From Anastrepha obliqua (taxonomy: Eukaryota > Arthropoda > Insecta > Diptera > Tephritidae): a stretch of DNA of 64,000 nucleotides. The notes beneath the pieces are model-generated. The model was not told where the DNA came from. It was given only the letters and a program-made list of their open reading frames with translations, and ran no database searches. Shown in pieces: positions 1 through 10,943 of this stretch. The stretch is taken from NCBI RefSeq assembly GCF_027943255.1, contig NC_072893.1:126851784-126915783 (forward strand). The letters are read 5' to 3'. The first letter of the stretch is position 1. Each line of letters begins with the position of its first letter. Position numbers and translations under genes: made by a program.

Positions 1-1170
1 AATCGAATGGAAAAGGAAAGAAACGCGAAATGATAAAAAAAATTCTTGGAAAATTTAAAATGAATGTGCTTCATTGGAAAAATTCAAAGGTAATAAGAAC
101 ATACACAAGATAAAGTTAGAATTCGAATTTTTAGATTTATTTTGTTTATTTCTCATTTTTTCAGAAGTACACCACACAACAACTCATTCCAACTCTGATT
201 TTGAAATCCTGTTGGAATTGGTGATCGATAATTTTGTTCTTATAATGGTCAATGGAAATTTGCGTGTATCAGACCCTGCATATTATTTACCATATCAACT
301 TTTTATGGAACATATGGACCAAATGAAGACAAAAAAATAATTTAGTTTTGTTTTGATTTTTTGCAACATTTTGGTTTTCAGTTAATACAATAAAAACAGT
401 ACTGTTTTTTCGTGAACACAAAATTCTAAATTTATTACGTTGTTTGTTTAGAATTTTTTTAGAAAAAAAGTAAATTTTTTGGTTTTGAGGAAATTTGTTT
501 ATTGTTGCTATTTGTGAAAGCGTAGATATTTGTAAGTATTTGACTATAATCCTAAAAGTTAATGGAATACCACTATGACACATAGAAAACATTTTTTCAA
601 AGGGGTGTTTTTCGAAAATTATAAAAAAAATTGTTTTCAAAAATTTTGAAGAAATAAAGTAAAATAAAAAAATTTCGAAATCATGAAATTTTTTTAAAAC
701 CAAATTTTCCTCAAAAAGATAAAAGAAATTTCTTCGAAGAGGTGTTTTTCTAAAATTACAAAAAAAAAAATTTCAAAAATTTTTAACAAATAAAATAAAA
801 CTTTTTCAAGGGTATGAAATTTTTTCAAAACAAAATTTTCTGAAAACCAAACAAAATTAAAAAAAATGGTGTTTTCAAAGCATTTCATATTCCACTATTA
901 ATAGAGAATACATTTTTTCGAGGGGGTGTTTTTCAAAGCGGAAAAAAATATTTTTTAGCAAATCAATTTAAACTTTTACAAAAGTATGAAATTTTTTCAA
1001 GAGCAAAATTTTCTCAGAAACGTTAAATTAAAAAAAAATAGTTTTTTCAAAATATTTAATTTTCAGCAATTAACTGAGAAGAAATTTGTTAGAGCGAAGT
1101 GTTTTTCAAAACTTCAAAAAACACTTTTTAACCAAAAAAAATAAACCTTTTTTCAAAAACAACAGGAATG
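1..1170. repeat. AT-rich leader with diverged ~140-180 bp tandem units
   Basis: No gene recognised. From about 598 to 1150 a motif of the form GGTGTTTTTC, followed by A-rich and then ATGAAATTTTTTC-like sequence, recurs near 602, 738, 921 and 1097, which indicates a decayed tandem array. A short plus-strand reading frame at 74-340 (88 codons) has no family signature and no matching splice context, so I do not call it a gene. The block lies directly upstream of the Helitron helicase relic and may be part of that element, but no Helitron 5' TC end was found. Confidence 0.4.
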
Positions 1171-1877
1171 ATAACATTGCCTAACAATTTCTGCACTTTT
1201 GCACAGTCTAAAGAGGCATTGATACAGAGTGTATTTCCAAACATAGTTCAACATTACAAAAACCATGATTGACTCAGCGAAAGAGCAATTTTAGCTGGGG
1301 AAAATAAGGACGTCAATGATATAAATTCAGCTATTTTAGATCAAATACCTGGTGACATAGTTGCGTATAAGTCAATGGACACTATTACTGATCAAGATGA
1401 GGTCGTAAATTATCCAACTGAATTCTTAAACTCACTCGATTTGCCAGGCTTACCACCTCATAATTTACGATTAAAAATTGGAGCACCGATTATTATGCTG
1501 CACAATAGTAATGTGCCCCGACTTTGCAACGGTACCAGACTCGCTGTGAAGAAGCTAATGGGTAACGTTATGGAAGCAACAATTTTGAAAGGGAAGTACA
1601 AAGGAGAAGACATTTTGATACCCTGAATTCCACTGATTCCGGCGGATTTACCATTCGATTTCAAACGTTTGCAGTTCCCTATTCGCCTTGCCTTCGCTAT
1701 GAGAATTAATAAGGCGCAAGGACAGTCTCTACAAATGTGCGGTATTAATTTAGAATACCCAATTTTTTTTCATGGACAATTGTATGTAGCTTGCTCACGA
1801 GTTGGCAAACCATCGTCATTATTCACGCGAAAGATGAAAAAACCAAAAACGTTGTCTACCAAAAAGTGTTACAATAA
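1171..1877 (+). pseudogene. Helitron PIF1-like helicase, C-terminal relic
   Basis: This is the C-terminal helicase part of a RepHel protein, which acts in rolling-circle Helitron transposition. One frame runs from about 1171 to 1830 and contains the family signatures [53 protein letters not shown] (helicase motif near the C-terminus) and [14 protein letters not shown]. It is broken by TGA where Trp is expected (about 1277), by TGA for an expected Arg (1624-1626), and by a frameshift near 1822. After the frameshift, another frame gives the usual [10 protein letters not shown] ending with TAA at 1875-1877. The Rep domain and helicase N-terminus are missing, so the copy is not autonomous. Confidence 0.88.
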
Positions 1878-1986
1878 AGTTCGAATGAAATTGTATCAAA
1901 GAATTTGCTTTATTTCGTATTAATTTTATTCTCTTTCAGCAAATCATTGAATTTATCGTCTAGCGAAGCGGGCGAGGGTACGCTAG
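1171..1986 (+). mobile_element. Helitron relic, 3' end
   Basis: Downstream of the helicase relic the element ends in GCGAAGCGGGCGAGGGTACGCTAG (positions about 1963-1986): a GC-rich stem region, then the CTRR terminus (CTAG) followed by T, as expected for insertion between A and T. The core GCGAAGCGGGC is shared with the 3' ends at 4259 and 7736, so this degraded coding copy belongs to the same lineage that could have mobilised the short copies. The 5' boundary is not identifiable. Confidence 0.8.
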
Positions 1987-2455
1987 TATAGTATATTTAA
2001 ATTTTATTATATTGAATTTTTTATTTTATTGAATTAAATTTATTTAACATTTTTTTATTGATTCTTTTTTTAAATTTAGTTTCATTTTATATTGTTAGTT
2101 TTATTTTGCTCAATTTTCTTAAACTTTATTTTATTTTTTGGGTACGCTTGTTTTTCTTTAAATTTTTTTTGTAAGGTTTTTTTTTTGAACTGTCTACTCC
2201 TATTTTATTAATTGTTTTCATTTATTTCGTATTGTATGTAATTTTTTTATGTATATTATTTAAATTGAATTTAATTTGATTTTTATTAAAATCTTTCCTT
2301 TTTATTTTCATTTAGTTACCTGTTTTAGTTTAGTTTAATTTTCTTAAGTGCCGAAAAGTATGCAGCGAGTCTCGATTTTAAAATCATGATCGACTTTCAG
2401 TAAAATTAATTTGCATCAGTGCGAACCTTTAGGTTAAAAGAAATATTTGAAACTG
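1987..2455. other. AT-rich interval, no gene seen
   Basis: T-rich low-complexity DNA separates two Helitron copies. I see no coding potential or terminal inverted repeats. Confidence 0.5.
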
Positions 2456-2489
2456 AGTAAAGTCAACTTTTTGTGTGTGTTCGCTAACC

Positions 2490-3570
2490 GGCCGTGTCTT
2501 TGCATCGAATTAAACCAAACTTACACACATTGTTAAGAAGGTATTGAAGATGGTTTCCGTATAGTTTGGATACCTATTGGTGGATAGGGTTCGAGATATA
2601 GGTCAAAACGTGGACCCGGGTAACCTTCGGATGTGTACGTACAATATGGATATCAATTGGAAGCTGTTGGTGAATGCTTTAGTACAGAGTATTTTTCATG
2701 CCGCTCCGTGACTGGGGTCTCGAGATAAAGGTCGAAACGTGGACCCGGCTAACCTGTGGTTGTGTATGTACAATATGGGTATCAAATGAAAGCTGTTGAT
2801 GAGTGCTTTAATACGGGGTAATTTTCATACCTATTGATGAGTAGGGTCTCGAAATATATGCCAAAACGTGGACCCGCCGTGTCTTTGCACCGAATTAAAC
2901 CAAACTTACACACATTGTTAAGTAAGATGGTTTCCGTATAGTTTGGATACCTATTGGTAGATAGGGTCTTGAGATATAGGTCAAAACGTGGGCCCGGGTA
3001 ACCTTCGGATGTGTATGTACAATATGGGTATCAAATGAAAGCTGTTGATACGTGCTTTAATACGGGGTAATTTTCATACCTATTGATGACTAGGGTCTCG
3101 AAATATATGCCAAAACGTGGACCCGCCGTGTCTTTGCACCGAATTAAACCAAACTTACACACATTGTTAAGTAGGTATTGAAGATGATTTCCGTATAGTT
3201 TGGATATCTATTGGTAGATAGGGTCTTGAGATATAGGTCAAAACGTGGGCCCGGGTAACCTTCGGATGTGTATGTACAATATGGGTATCAAATGAAAGCT
3301 GTTGGTGAATGCTTTAGTACAGAGTATTTTTCATGCCGCTCCGTGACTGGGGTCTCGAGATAAAGGTCAAAACGTGGACCCGGCTAACCTGTGGTTGTGT
3401 ATGTACAATATGGGTATCAAATGAAAGCTGTTGATGAGTGCTTTAATACTGGGTAATTTTCATACCTATTGATGAGTAGGGTCTCGAAATATATGCCAAA
3501 ACGTGGACCCGTCGTGTCTTTGCACCGAATTAAACCAAACTTACACACATTGTTAAGTAAGTATTGAAAA
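2490..3570 (+). repeat. ~120-bp Helitron minisatellite array
   Basis: Sub-units of roughly 120 bp share GTACAATATGGGTATCAAAT, GTGCTTTAATACGGGGTAA and a GGTCTCGAGATATAGGTC-like segment. A higher-order marker, CCGTGTCTTTGCACCGAATT, recurs at about 2492, 2877, 3126 and 3512, giving spacings of 385, 249 and 386 bp. That corresponds to alternating three- and two-subunit blocks. The pattern suggests unequal exchange or rolling-circle slippage inside the element. Confidence 0.85.
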
Positions 3571-4003
3571 TGGGTTTCGTAAAGTTTGGTTGTAATTCGG
3601 AACACTGGAAACGCGTACAGCGTTCTTTTGAACTAGCCATAATGTCGTTTACTTTTTTAACGTTTGGGGCGGAACTAAACTGTCAAATTGACAGTGTGAG
3701 TTACAATGTGTCAATATTTCTTTCTGATTTGGATGCCATAAGGAGAAGACGTAAGTGCAAAGTGTAAAAATTTTTTGTGAATTTTTTTGTGAATGTTTTT
3801 GGAGTGGATTTTGGAACAGTGAATAATTTCTTTCGAAATTTGAGAATTTAATGTGAAATCCGAATGTTCAAATGAAATTACATGTTCGTGGAAAAAAAAT
3901 TTTTTTTTGTTTATTTTTTTTTTGAGAAATATAAAGGGATAATGGTTACAAAAGCTCCAATGCTTAATAAAACATATAAATTGAAACGAAAAATTCATGG
4001 ATG

Positions 4004-4082
4004 ATCAGGAAAAAAACGATTGTTTCTTAGTTATTCATTTGCGTTGATTTGAAATTTAGAAACAATCTTCTTTTTTCCTGAT
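4004..4082. repeat. Imperfect hairpin inside Helitron
   Basis: ATCAGGAAAAAA-CG-ATTGTTTCT (from 4004) and its reverse complement (ending 4082) form a stem of about 22-24 bp with a loop of about 32 bases. It lies ~180 bp before the Helitron 3' terminus. It could be a subterminal structure of the element or the remains of a small inserted palindrome. Confidence 0.55.
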
Positions 4083-4338
4083 TTTCAATTTATATTTTAT
4101 ATTTACTCAAAAACAAATAGAAAAACAAAAAATATTGTTTATGCCAAAGCGCTTGAATAAAGAATAAAGAAATAAATAATATGAAAACCATATCTTTTCT
4201 GTTCTAAACCATATCTATTCCATTTTAGTGTGCCCAGCGAAGCGGGCCGGGTTTGCTAGTTTGTTTATATCAAAATCTTTCAAATTTTATTAGTTGTTTA
4301 TAGCTGACTTGAGTTCTGTAACTTTCAGGCGCATCGTT

Positions 4339-4491
4339 TTAGGTACCTAATATTTTGGCAATCTGTGTCGCTTCTTGAGGTGTTAGCGAACTCATATCCA
4401 CACGTAACGAATAAATATTTGTCAAAAAGCTATTGCCATATAAATCATGTAGCAACTCGCTCAATGATGTGTTGCATATTTTCGGGCGATT
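4339..4491 (-). CDS. Candidate 3'-terminal coding exon, unknown gene
   Basis: Read on the minus strand, a pyrimidine-rich tract ending in TTTAGTAG is followed by about 50 uninterrupted codons and a TAA at 4341-4339. The peptide contains KICNTSLSELLHDLYG and ends TPQEATQIAKILGT, a composition typical of a folded protein rather than of AT-rich noise. The whole exon has no in-frame stop. I do not recognise the family, and no partner exon was identified upstream (higher coordinates). It ends 80 bp from the Helitron terminus at 4259, so the Helitron may lie in or next to its 3' UTR. The alternative is a fortuitous frame or an unrecognised TE fragment. Confidence 0.4.
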   Translation of the reverse strand, partial: NRPKICNTSLSELLHDLYGNSFLTNIYSLRVDMSSLTPQEATQIAKILGT

Positions 4492-6700
4492 CTACTAAAG
4501 AGCATAACAAAAGAATGTAACGGAATTTTGGGAGCCGGTATTTGATAGCAATTTATTTTCGCATTGTCTTCTCTTGGTATTTTGAGTTTGGATATTGTGC
4601 TTGTACGGACAGGATTTATTAATTCATGTTTCATTCATTTGAGGCCAAGGCGTTGTGCAAAAGGCACGAGTGAGGGCGTAGTGTCCCGGACACACACAAA
4701 GGCAAACGAAAAAACCAAAAAACAATACAATCAACTGGAGTGTCTCATAAATCATGGCATCTTTTTAGGCGTTGAATGCGTTTGCCCACGCGCTGGGCAT
4801 GAGTGCGTTTCAGCTCATTCATTTGGTATGGCATTTCAATGACAGCAATAATAAAAAGCAAAACGAGAAACGCTGCTGTTAAGGCGAAAGTGAAAGATGT
4901 GTGGGGTGGCGTGGTGTTGGTGCCTGTAACAAGGCAATGAATGATGGACAGTCAGAGTGAAAGCGCACAAAAGTAGAGTAGATCTTCAAGAATGCCAGCG
5001 GTGTAGGGGTGGGGGGCATAATCATAAATTTTGCCAAACAACTTGTTTCGAAGCGATCAGCAGGACAAATGGCAAACGAATGAAGTAAGCCGGTGGTGAT
5101 GTGGGTGTTTGTTGAGTGAAAAATGTGCGGCATTTGCGTTTATTTACTGCTAACAACCTTGGTAAGTGTTATTGAGGCACCAGCGTGTTATAGCCTACTT
5201 GCCTAGACTGGACAGCGTGGCAAGAATTGAGGTCAGAAATAAGCCTGTGTTGTAGTTTAGCCAATATTGACTTAAAATTTTTTTCGCATAGCTGGCAGGC
5301 CTTCTAAAATATTTAATAGCCATCTTCAATTCAATTAGTTTAAAAGCATGCACTGGCTACATTTTGCTTACTTTAAACAAATTGAATGGAGTCTTTAGAA
5401 TAGTGTCTATCCAGTAAATATTTATTCAATAAAAATATAGCGTTGAATACTTTTAGGCGGAAAAGCGTTTTCAAACCTTCGCTTTAAATATGTCCTGCGT
5501 ATATCCCACTAGCAGATGCTTTCAAATTCTTGGAATATTTACGCTTTTCGTGCAAGCACATCCACATTCTACGCGCCTGAGGGTATGCATACTCGTTTGA
5601 TCTACTTTTTTAATATTACGCATTATTCAGCTTCTTCTAGTATCGATTGATTTGTAAGCATTCGAGAAAATATATCAGAAAAAAGTATAAAAATACGTTA
5701 ATAAATTTAAGTGGTTTTCTTTTCAAACACATATTTTAAGGCGCATAAATGCTGAAAGCGAAACTTTCCCAATTTCCTCTAACCACTTTGGCGCGGTGAA
5801 AAATTGTGTCTATTTTTTATGTTTTATTGTTGGAGCCAAACATTTGTTGTTTGTAGCTATCGCAATGTTGTTACTTGTCTCCTTACGAAATTCCCATTTG
5901 CTCTTCTCCTTTTTGTAGCGTTTAGACACTTATTGCGGTTGTTTTTTGGTATTTAATTGTCGATGTTGGCTTGCGGAAGAAATTTATCAGTCACATAATG
6001 TCTTTGGTGAATTTTTATGTGCCGCTTACACCTCCAAGCACGCAATACATCCAAATACTTTTGGGCGCATGGATGAGACAATTGCCGATCTAGCGCATAC
6101 GTCAGTTACTTAGCTGGAGGTGTGAAACCAGAAAGCCACGTATGCGTGACTGACTGATTATAAATGATTTTATTCTTTTTCTCGCTTCATATGAATGTAA
6201 ATACGCACATTTGCGCACATATCGATGTGAATGTATGAGTAGGTGAGCTAGGCATTTCTTTTGCTTTGGGCTGCTGCAGAAAATTTTGTACCATTCTGCT
6301 CAATCAATCACAGAGAAATCGTTAATTTCAATTACAGTTTATCGAAAATTGATTGTGTGTTCTAGAAAGTCGCACACACTTACAAGTTAATGTATGTATG
6401 TGTGTGTGCGTCGAATAAAAGGTGGGATGTTGCTAAAGAGAATGAAAAAATTGTTAGATTTACAACTTAAAGAGTTTAAAAAATATGCGATAGAAGATGA
6501 AAAATAAGGAAATATAATTTCTATTAAAAAAAAGAAAGGAAATATAATTTGTTTTAGGAATAGCTTTTATGGATTATATGGATTGTTCAGAGCTTAATGA
6601 TCTATATACTTAATCTAGTTTGTGAAATGAATTTACAAATTAGGGAAATACTATTAACTATCCTTCCTCTCCCTTAACTTTACCTCACCCAAAAAACAAA
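4492..6700. other. Intergenic or intronic DNA, no gene recognised
   Basis: Mixed-composition DNA with a few short open frames lacking motifs (4564-4842 plus, 4879-5133 minus). Short GT/TATG microsatellite patches occur near 6390-6415. I found no convincing exon, RNA gene or repeat family. Confidence 0.4.
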
Positions 6701-6852
6701 TTAGTATATTAGTATGTATGTTTAGTATATAGATACTTAAGTTTATATTATCATAAGCCGAAGGCCCTGGCAGCCAGCGCTTACTACTTACGTGTGACAG
6801 TTATTTATAATTGTAACTCTTGTAAAAATAAATAAATAAATAAATAATTTGT
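6700..6852 (+). mobile_element. Possible LINE 3' end with (TAAA)n tail
   Basis: A relatively GC-rich segment (GCCGAAGGCCCTGGCAGCC) is followed by TTGTAACTCTTGTAAAAATAAATAAATAAATAA. That resembles the simple-repeat tail of a non-LTR retrotransposon 3' end. No coding is attached, and a plain microsatellite cannot be excluded. Confidence 0.3.
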
Positions 6853-6896
6853 TTTACAAAAAAAAAAAACAAAAAATACAAAAGATATTCATTTAA

Positions 6897-7736
6897 TCTT
6901 ATATATAAAATAAAGTCAACTTTTTGTGTGTGTTCGCTAACCGGCCGTGTCGTTGCACCGAATTAAACCAAACTTACACACATTGTTAAGTAGGTATTGA
7001 AGACGGTTTACGTATAGTTTGGATACCTATTGGTGGATAGAGCTCGAGATATAGGTCAAAACGTGGACCCGGGTAACCTTCGGATGTGTATGTACAATAT
7101 GGGTATCAAATGGAAGCTGTTGGTGAATGCTTTAGTTCAGAGTATTTTTCATGCCGCTCCGTGACTAGGGTCTCGAGATAGAGACCAAAACGTGGAGCCT
7201 AGAATGTGTTTGTACAATATGGATATCAAATTGAAGCTGTTGGTGAATGCTTTAGTACAGAGTATTTTGCATGCCGCTCCGTGACTGGGGTCTCGAGATA
7301 TAGGTCAAAACGTGGACCCGGGTAACCTTCGAATGTGTATGTACAATATGGGTATCAAATGAAAGCTGTGGGTGAATGCTTTAGTTCAGAGTATTTTTCA
7401 TGCCGCCCCATGACTAGGGTCTCGAGATAGAGACTAAAACGTGGACCATAGAATGTGTTTGTTCAATATGGATATCAAATTGAAGCTGTTGGTGAATGCT
7501 TTAGTACAGAGTATTTTTCATGCCGCTCCGTGACTGGGGTCTCGAGATATAGGTCAAAACGTGGACCCGGGTAACCTTTGGTTGTGTATGTACAATATGG
7601 GTATCAAATGAAAGCTGATGATAAGTGCTTTAATACGGGGTAATTTTCATACTTATTGATGACTAGGGTCTCGAAATATATGTCAAAACGTGGATCCACC
7701 GTGTCTTTGCCCAGCGAAGCGGGCCGGGTTTGCTAG
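6897..7736 (+). mobile_element. Complete non-autonomous Helitron (840 bp)
   Basis: Both termini are visible. The 5' end is TCTTATATATAAAATAAAGT from 6897 and the 3' end is the hairpin AGCGAAGCGGGCCGGGTTTG then CTAG at 7733-7736. The flanks are A (6896) and T (7737), the A|T target of Helitrons, and there is no target-site duplication. The interior is a ~120-bp tandem repeat: GTACAATATGG(G/A)TATC recurs about five times between 7090 and 7600. It has no coding and is the best-preserved of the three copies in the window. Confidence 0.92.
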
Positions 7737-7940
7737 TATATTCATATTTATTTAGGAAAACTTTGTAAACAATAAATTGTGTTAGTTTAACTGACTTAGA
7801 AAAACAAGTCACTTCAAGTTTAAAAGTATTTAAACAAAATTGTTTATATAATAAAAGAAGTAAAAAAACTGACTGTCAAAAAAGTTTCGAATTTGTTCAA
7901 AATCTATTAATTGAATTAAATGGGGAATTACTTAGTTTAA

Positions 7941-8600
7941 CTAAAAACAAGGGAAGTCAAACCAAAATGATATGTCGATGTACTCATCGGTCAATTTGGT
8001 GCCGAGTCTCGCTAGTTTATCGGCTCTACAGGGTAACTGTATGTCAATGTTGCGATGGCCAGGAACCCATGCTACCTTTAGGTGAAATGACTTGTCCATC
8101 TCGTTGGAGGTTGTCGACTGTTTTGTGAGGGATTTTATCGCCGCTTGGCTATCAGTGAATATGTAGATATCATTTCCGGATATCGCATCACACTGTATCA
8201 GTGTCGCGGCTTTCATTATTGCCATCAGTGTAGCCTGAAAGACATTACAGTAGTCGGGGAGCCGAAAACTGAAGGAGATCCCCAGATGTTCGGAGTATGC
8301 ACCTCCGCCCACCCTACCCTGGAGCTTTGAGCCATCTGTGTATATATGGATGGACTCGCCCTGCCTTACATTGTCCCGTTCCCACTCTTCTCTTGAGGGT
8401 AGGAGGGTCGTACACGCTGTAATGGCAAGTATAGGCGGAAGTGCACAGCCCACTAGTCCCGGAAGCCCAAAGTGCCAGCCAGGATTTTACCGTGACCATA
8501 ATCCGTGTTTCACCACTTACTCAGACTTATTGCCGCTATGCGTGCGTTGGCCAGATAGGCAACCAGTAGTAAGAGCTGCACTTTCAATGTTTATACATTC
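7941..8600 (-). pseudogene. LINE RNase H domain relic
   Basis: The minus-strand frame 8453-7941 encodes an RNase H domain of the type found in I/R1/jockey-group LINEs: IYTDGSKL (first Asp), VFQATLMAI where the family has Glu in place of Thr, IFTDSQAAIKSL (Asp), and VAWVPGHRN then ADKLARLGT. The catalytic Glu is missing, and a four-residue disruption follows WVPGHRN. Upstream (8453-8600) the frame is interrupted by stops and shifts. This is a dead fragment with no 3' UTR identified. Confidence 0.85.
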
Positions 8601-9155
8601 ATTTTCAGCTTATAAACATTTACGCTTTTTAGCTTTCCTTTCTGTTTATGTACTAAGATGAATTAAAATAATGTGGAAAGAAAAAAGATATAAAGGAGCA
8701 TAAATAATTAAAAAGAAATATTTTAGGGCTCAAAAAAATAAATAAAATAAAAATTAAAAAAAACCGTATTAAAAAAAATTTTCGGTTTAAAAAAAAATTT
8801 CAAAAATTAGGCCAATTTTGTTTAAAATAAATTAAAAAAAAATTGTAATATTTCTAAAATGTTTCCATCAATGTTCTTTGCAAATTAAACCCGACTTATC
8901 AAAGTAAATTTATTAAAAAGTGTGTTTTAGAAATTTTTCAATAAATATAGAAAAAACATTGTTTGTCAATATTTGGATGTAAGGAATTAAGATGGATTTC
9001 AATATGTCATGGTTGATTAAAAACTCGCAAGAGAGAATAAGGCTTAAGCCAAATGCATTTTATAGAAAATTTTATTTACTAAATTTAAGTAAATATAAAT
9101 AAAGTTCAATTCAATTTCTTTAAGAAGTTGTGCCTTTTCTTTATATGTCATAGAA
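8601..9155. other. AT-rich interval, no gene seen
   Basis: A- and T-rich low-complexity DNA lying between two unrelated LINE fragments on opposite strands. Confidence 0.5.
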
Positions 9156-9179
9156 AAAAATGTTTAAAATTTTCTTACG

Positions 9180-9835
9180 CGTAAACGGTCTTAGGACCAG
9201 GGAAGTCATAGAGAGACTAGCCGCTGACAGACGGTTACAAATCTATTGGGTATCCGGACATAAGGGCATTGCCGGAAACAAAATTGTAGATGAGATTGCC
9301 AAAAGAGGTGTTTACATACAATTCGAAATTCCAGAAAACGACATACTGGAAACTTTAAATATGGTATACAATGGCATCGCTGCGGATATGCAAATATAGA
9401 TAGATAGTAAGTGGAATAATCCGCGAAAATCATATGTACACAGAATGCAGACAAAAACGCCAGATTTGTACTTGCCCTGTCTAGAGAGGAAAGCAGAACC
9501 ATCGTAGGTATGCTGACAGGTCACAATTTGCTAGCGACGCATGCATACAAGATAGGAATTACAAACAATGATAGCTTAAGATTTTGCAATGAACTAGAAG
9601 AGAGGGAAAGCTAGAACCCGAATAAAATGTTTAGGAATGAGATCTTAGATTGTGTCTCCCGGGGTTAGAGCTTTAGAGCTTACTTAGATTCACAAAAGAC
9701 GCAGACTAATTAAAAGTAGCCTACTAAAAGGAAACGTAAAGGTCAAGCTCCATCTGGTATCACTAAGGACCAATAGGTCTATGTGATGGCTTTCAGCCAG
9801 CCAGGTGCAGAAGAGACAGCGAAAATTAAAGCATA
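9180..9835 (+). pseudogene. LINE 3' end: RNase H tail, C-terminal domain, 3' UTR
   Basis: The plus-strand frame gives VIERLAADRRLQIYWVSGHK then GIAGNKIVDEIAKRGV, which is the end of an RNase H domain. After a frameshift, another frame gives LTGHNLLATHAYKIGI then TNND and a broken Cys region (CNELEE), ending at TAG about 9615. The 3' UTR includes CATCTGGTATCACTAAGGAC, CAATAGGTCTATG and CAGCCAGCCAGG. It matches the UTR of the copy at 15632-16291, so both come from one family. The repeat tail is lost at the right end. Confidence 0.82.
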
Positions 9836-9957
9836 TGCCAAATTTTTCAGTTAATATTTCTAATAAATTTTGAAAACTCGAAAACGAAGGGTTGTCATTA
9901 TGTGACACATTTCGCCTTTCTTGCATGGAAAATACAAATTTCATTTCAAATCCAAGC

Positions 9958-10195
9958 CACGGAAGTTTTTTCTAATAGCCGTCATCCTCGGCAAGCAAAG
10001 GCAAGCCTCCGAGATAATTTTGGCCATCTAAAAGCTTCTCATAAAACACCAACTGCCATTCGGAGGTGGCATAAAACTGCAGGCCTCTCCATTTGGGTAA
10101 AAATATAAAGATGAACGCCCCAAGTGAGAGGGGGAGAGCTTGTCAAAACACCCAAAAAGTTTGCAAGTGCCAATTTATAGAACTATAAATAAATC
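9958..10195 (+). mobile_element. SINE body, 5'-truncated
   Basis: This matches the non-tRNA body of the SINE at 18732: TTTTTCTAATAGCCGTC, CCTCGGCAAGCAAAGGCAAG, CTGCCATTCGGAGGTGGC, AACTGCAGGCCTCTCCATTT, AACACCCAAAAAGTTTGC and GTGCCAATTTATA. The tRNA-like head with A and B boxes is absent. Confidence 0.75.
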
Positions 10196-10730
10196 TGCTA
10201 CAATTGCGCCTGTGGATAGACTATAAATTATTGAATTTTTTGACATAATCTGCTATTTTTCCTATTCTATTGTATATTTGTTTTTCGTGAAGGTACATTA
10301 ATTTATTCTATATTACATATATGCACAAACATATATTTCGGCGACCCAAAAAAATTAGACTCCAATTCGCTGGATTAAAAAATAACTACAAAATTTGAAT
10401 AAAAAACTTAGTTTTTAATTAACAAAAAAAATTTGGGTTTATCTGTTTTTTAGCATACTTTTTTGTGACATTTGTGAAGAGTATTAAAGGTGCATTTTAA
10501 ATTACATCGATTATTAAACATTCTATATGAAACTCACAAAAAAGTACATATTTTTAATGGAAAGTGAATAGTAATTTTCAAAGCGTTGGCGGCTCGAGCA
10601 GATATTAAAAAGTGAAAAAAATAAAAATTCCTAAAAAAATAATAAATCAGGTGTCTCATCTATTTGGTTATAGAACAAATTTCGGCAGTAGCATCACGCC
10701 AAGAAAATTTGTTTTTATGGTACCCTAATA
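10196..10730. other. AT-rich interval, no gene seen
   Basis: No coding or repeat structure recognised. Confidence 0.45.
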
Positions 10731-10732
10731 GG

Positions 10733-10943
10733 CAAGGTGGCGCAAAGTTAATCATTTAAAACAATTTTGTTTTGAATTAAATTTTTTACTAAATAAAAAA
10801 ATGATTTTGAGTGATGAAAACCTTTATTCCGACCATTAGAAGGCCTTTATATATTTGTATACAACAGCTGTCAAGTTCGCAAGTGTCGCACGATGCCACT
10901 TGCAAAAATCTTCTGATAGCGTGACTAATTTTGCGCCACCTTT
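10733..10943. mobile_element. GCGCCACC-end MITE, copy 1
   Basis: The terminal inverted repeat is CAAGGTGGCGCAAAGTTAATCA on the left and TGACTAATTTTGCGCCACCTTT on the right. Internal sequence such as TTTTTTACTAAATAAAAAAATGATTTTGAGTGATGAAAA matches copies at 22493 and 35038. It is about 211 bp and non-coding. By the TA flanks of copy 2 it is probably a Tc1/mariner-superfamily MITE. Confidence 0.8.

Larger units (their letters stand above)
2456..4259 (+). mobile_element. Non-autonomous Helitron with internal tandem repeats
   Basis: The 5' part, AAAGTCAACTTTTTGTG then TTCGCTAACCGGCCGTGTC, matches the 5' end of the copy at 6897, although the first ~15 bases (TC plus TATATA tract) have decayed. 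The 3' end has the hairpin GCCC-A-GC/GC-GGGC and finishes with CTAG (4256-4259) followed by T. The left half is a ~120-bp repeat array. The right half (about 3570-4230) is unique, with a short open frame at 3564-3767 of unknown meaning and an AT-rich stretch with a hairpin. There is no Rep or helicase coding, so any movement would need proteins supplied in trans. Confidence 0.85.

Noticed and set aside
74..340. 88-codon plus-strand open frame preceded internally by a splice-acceptor-like TTTCTCATTTTTTCAG
   Set aside because: No domain, no donor partner, and it lies in repeat-rich AT DNA next to a Helitron relic.
3564..3767. 67-codon frame in the right half of the 2456-4259 Helitron
   Set aside because: Basic tail (RRRRKCKV) but no Rep or helicase motif. 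It is probably the non-coding leader of the parental element.
6040..6165. Possible inverted words around GCGCATACGTCAG / CACGTATGCGTGACTGA
   Set aside because: Only a short ACGCATACGT-type match. It does not extend to TIRs or a stable stem.
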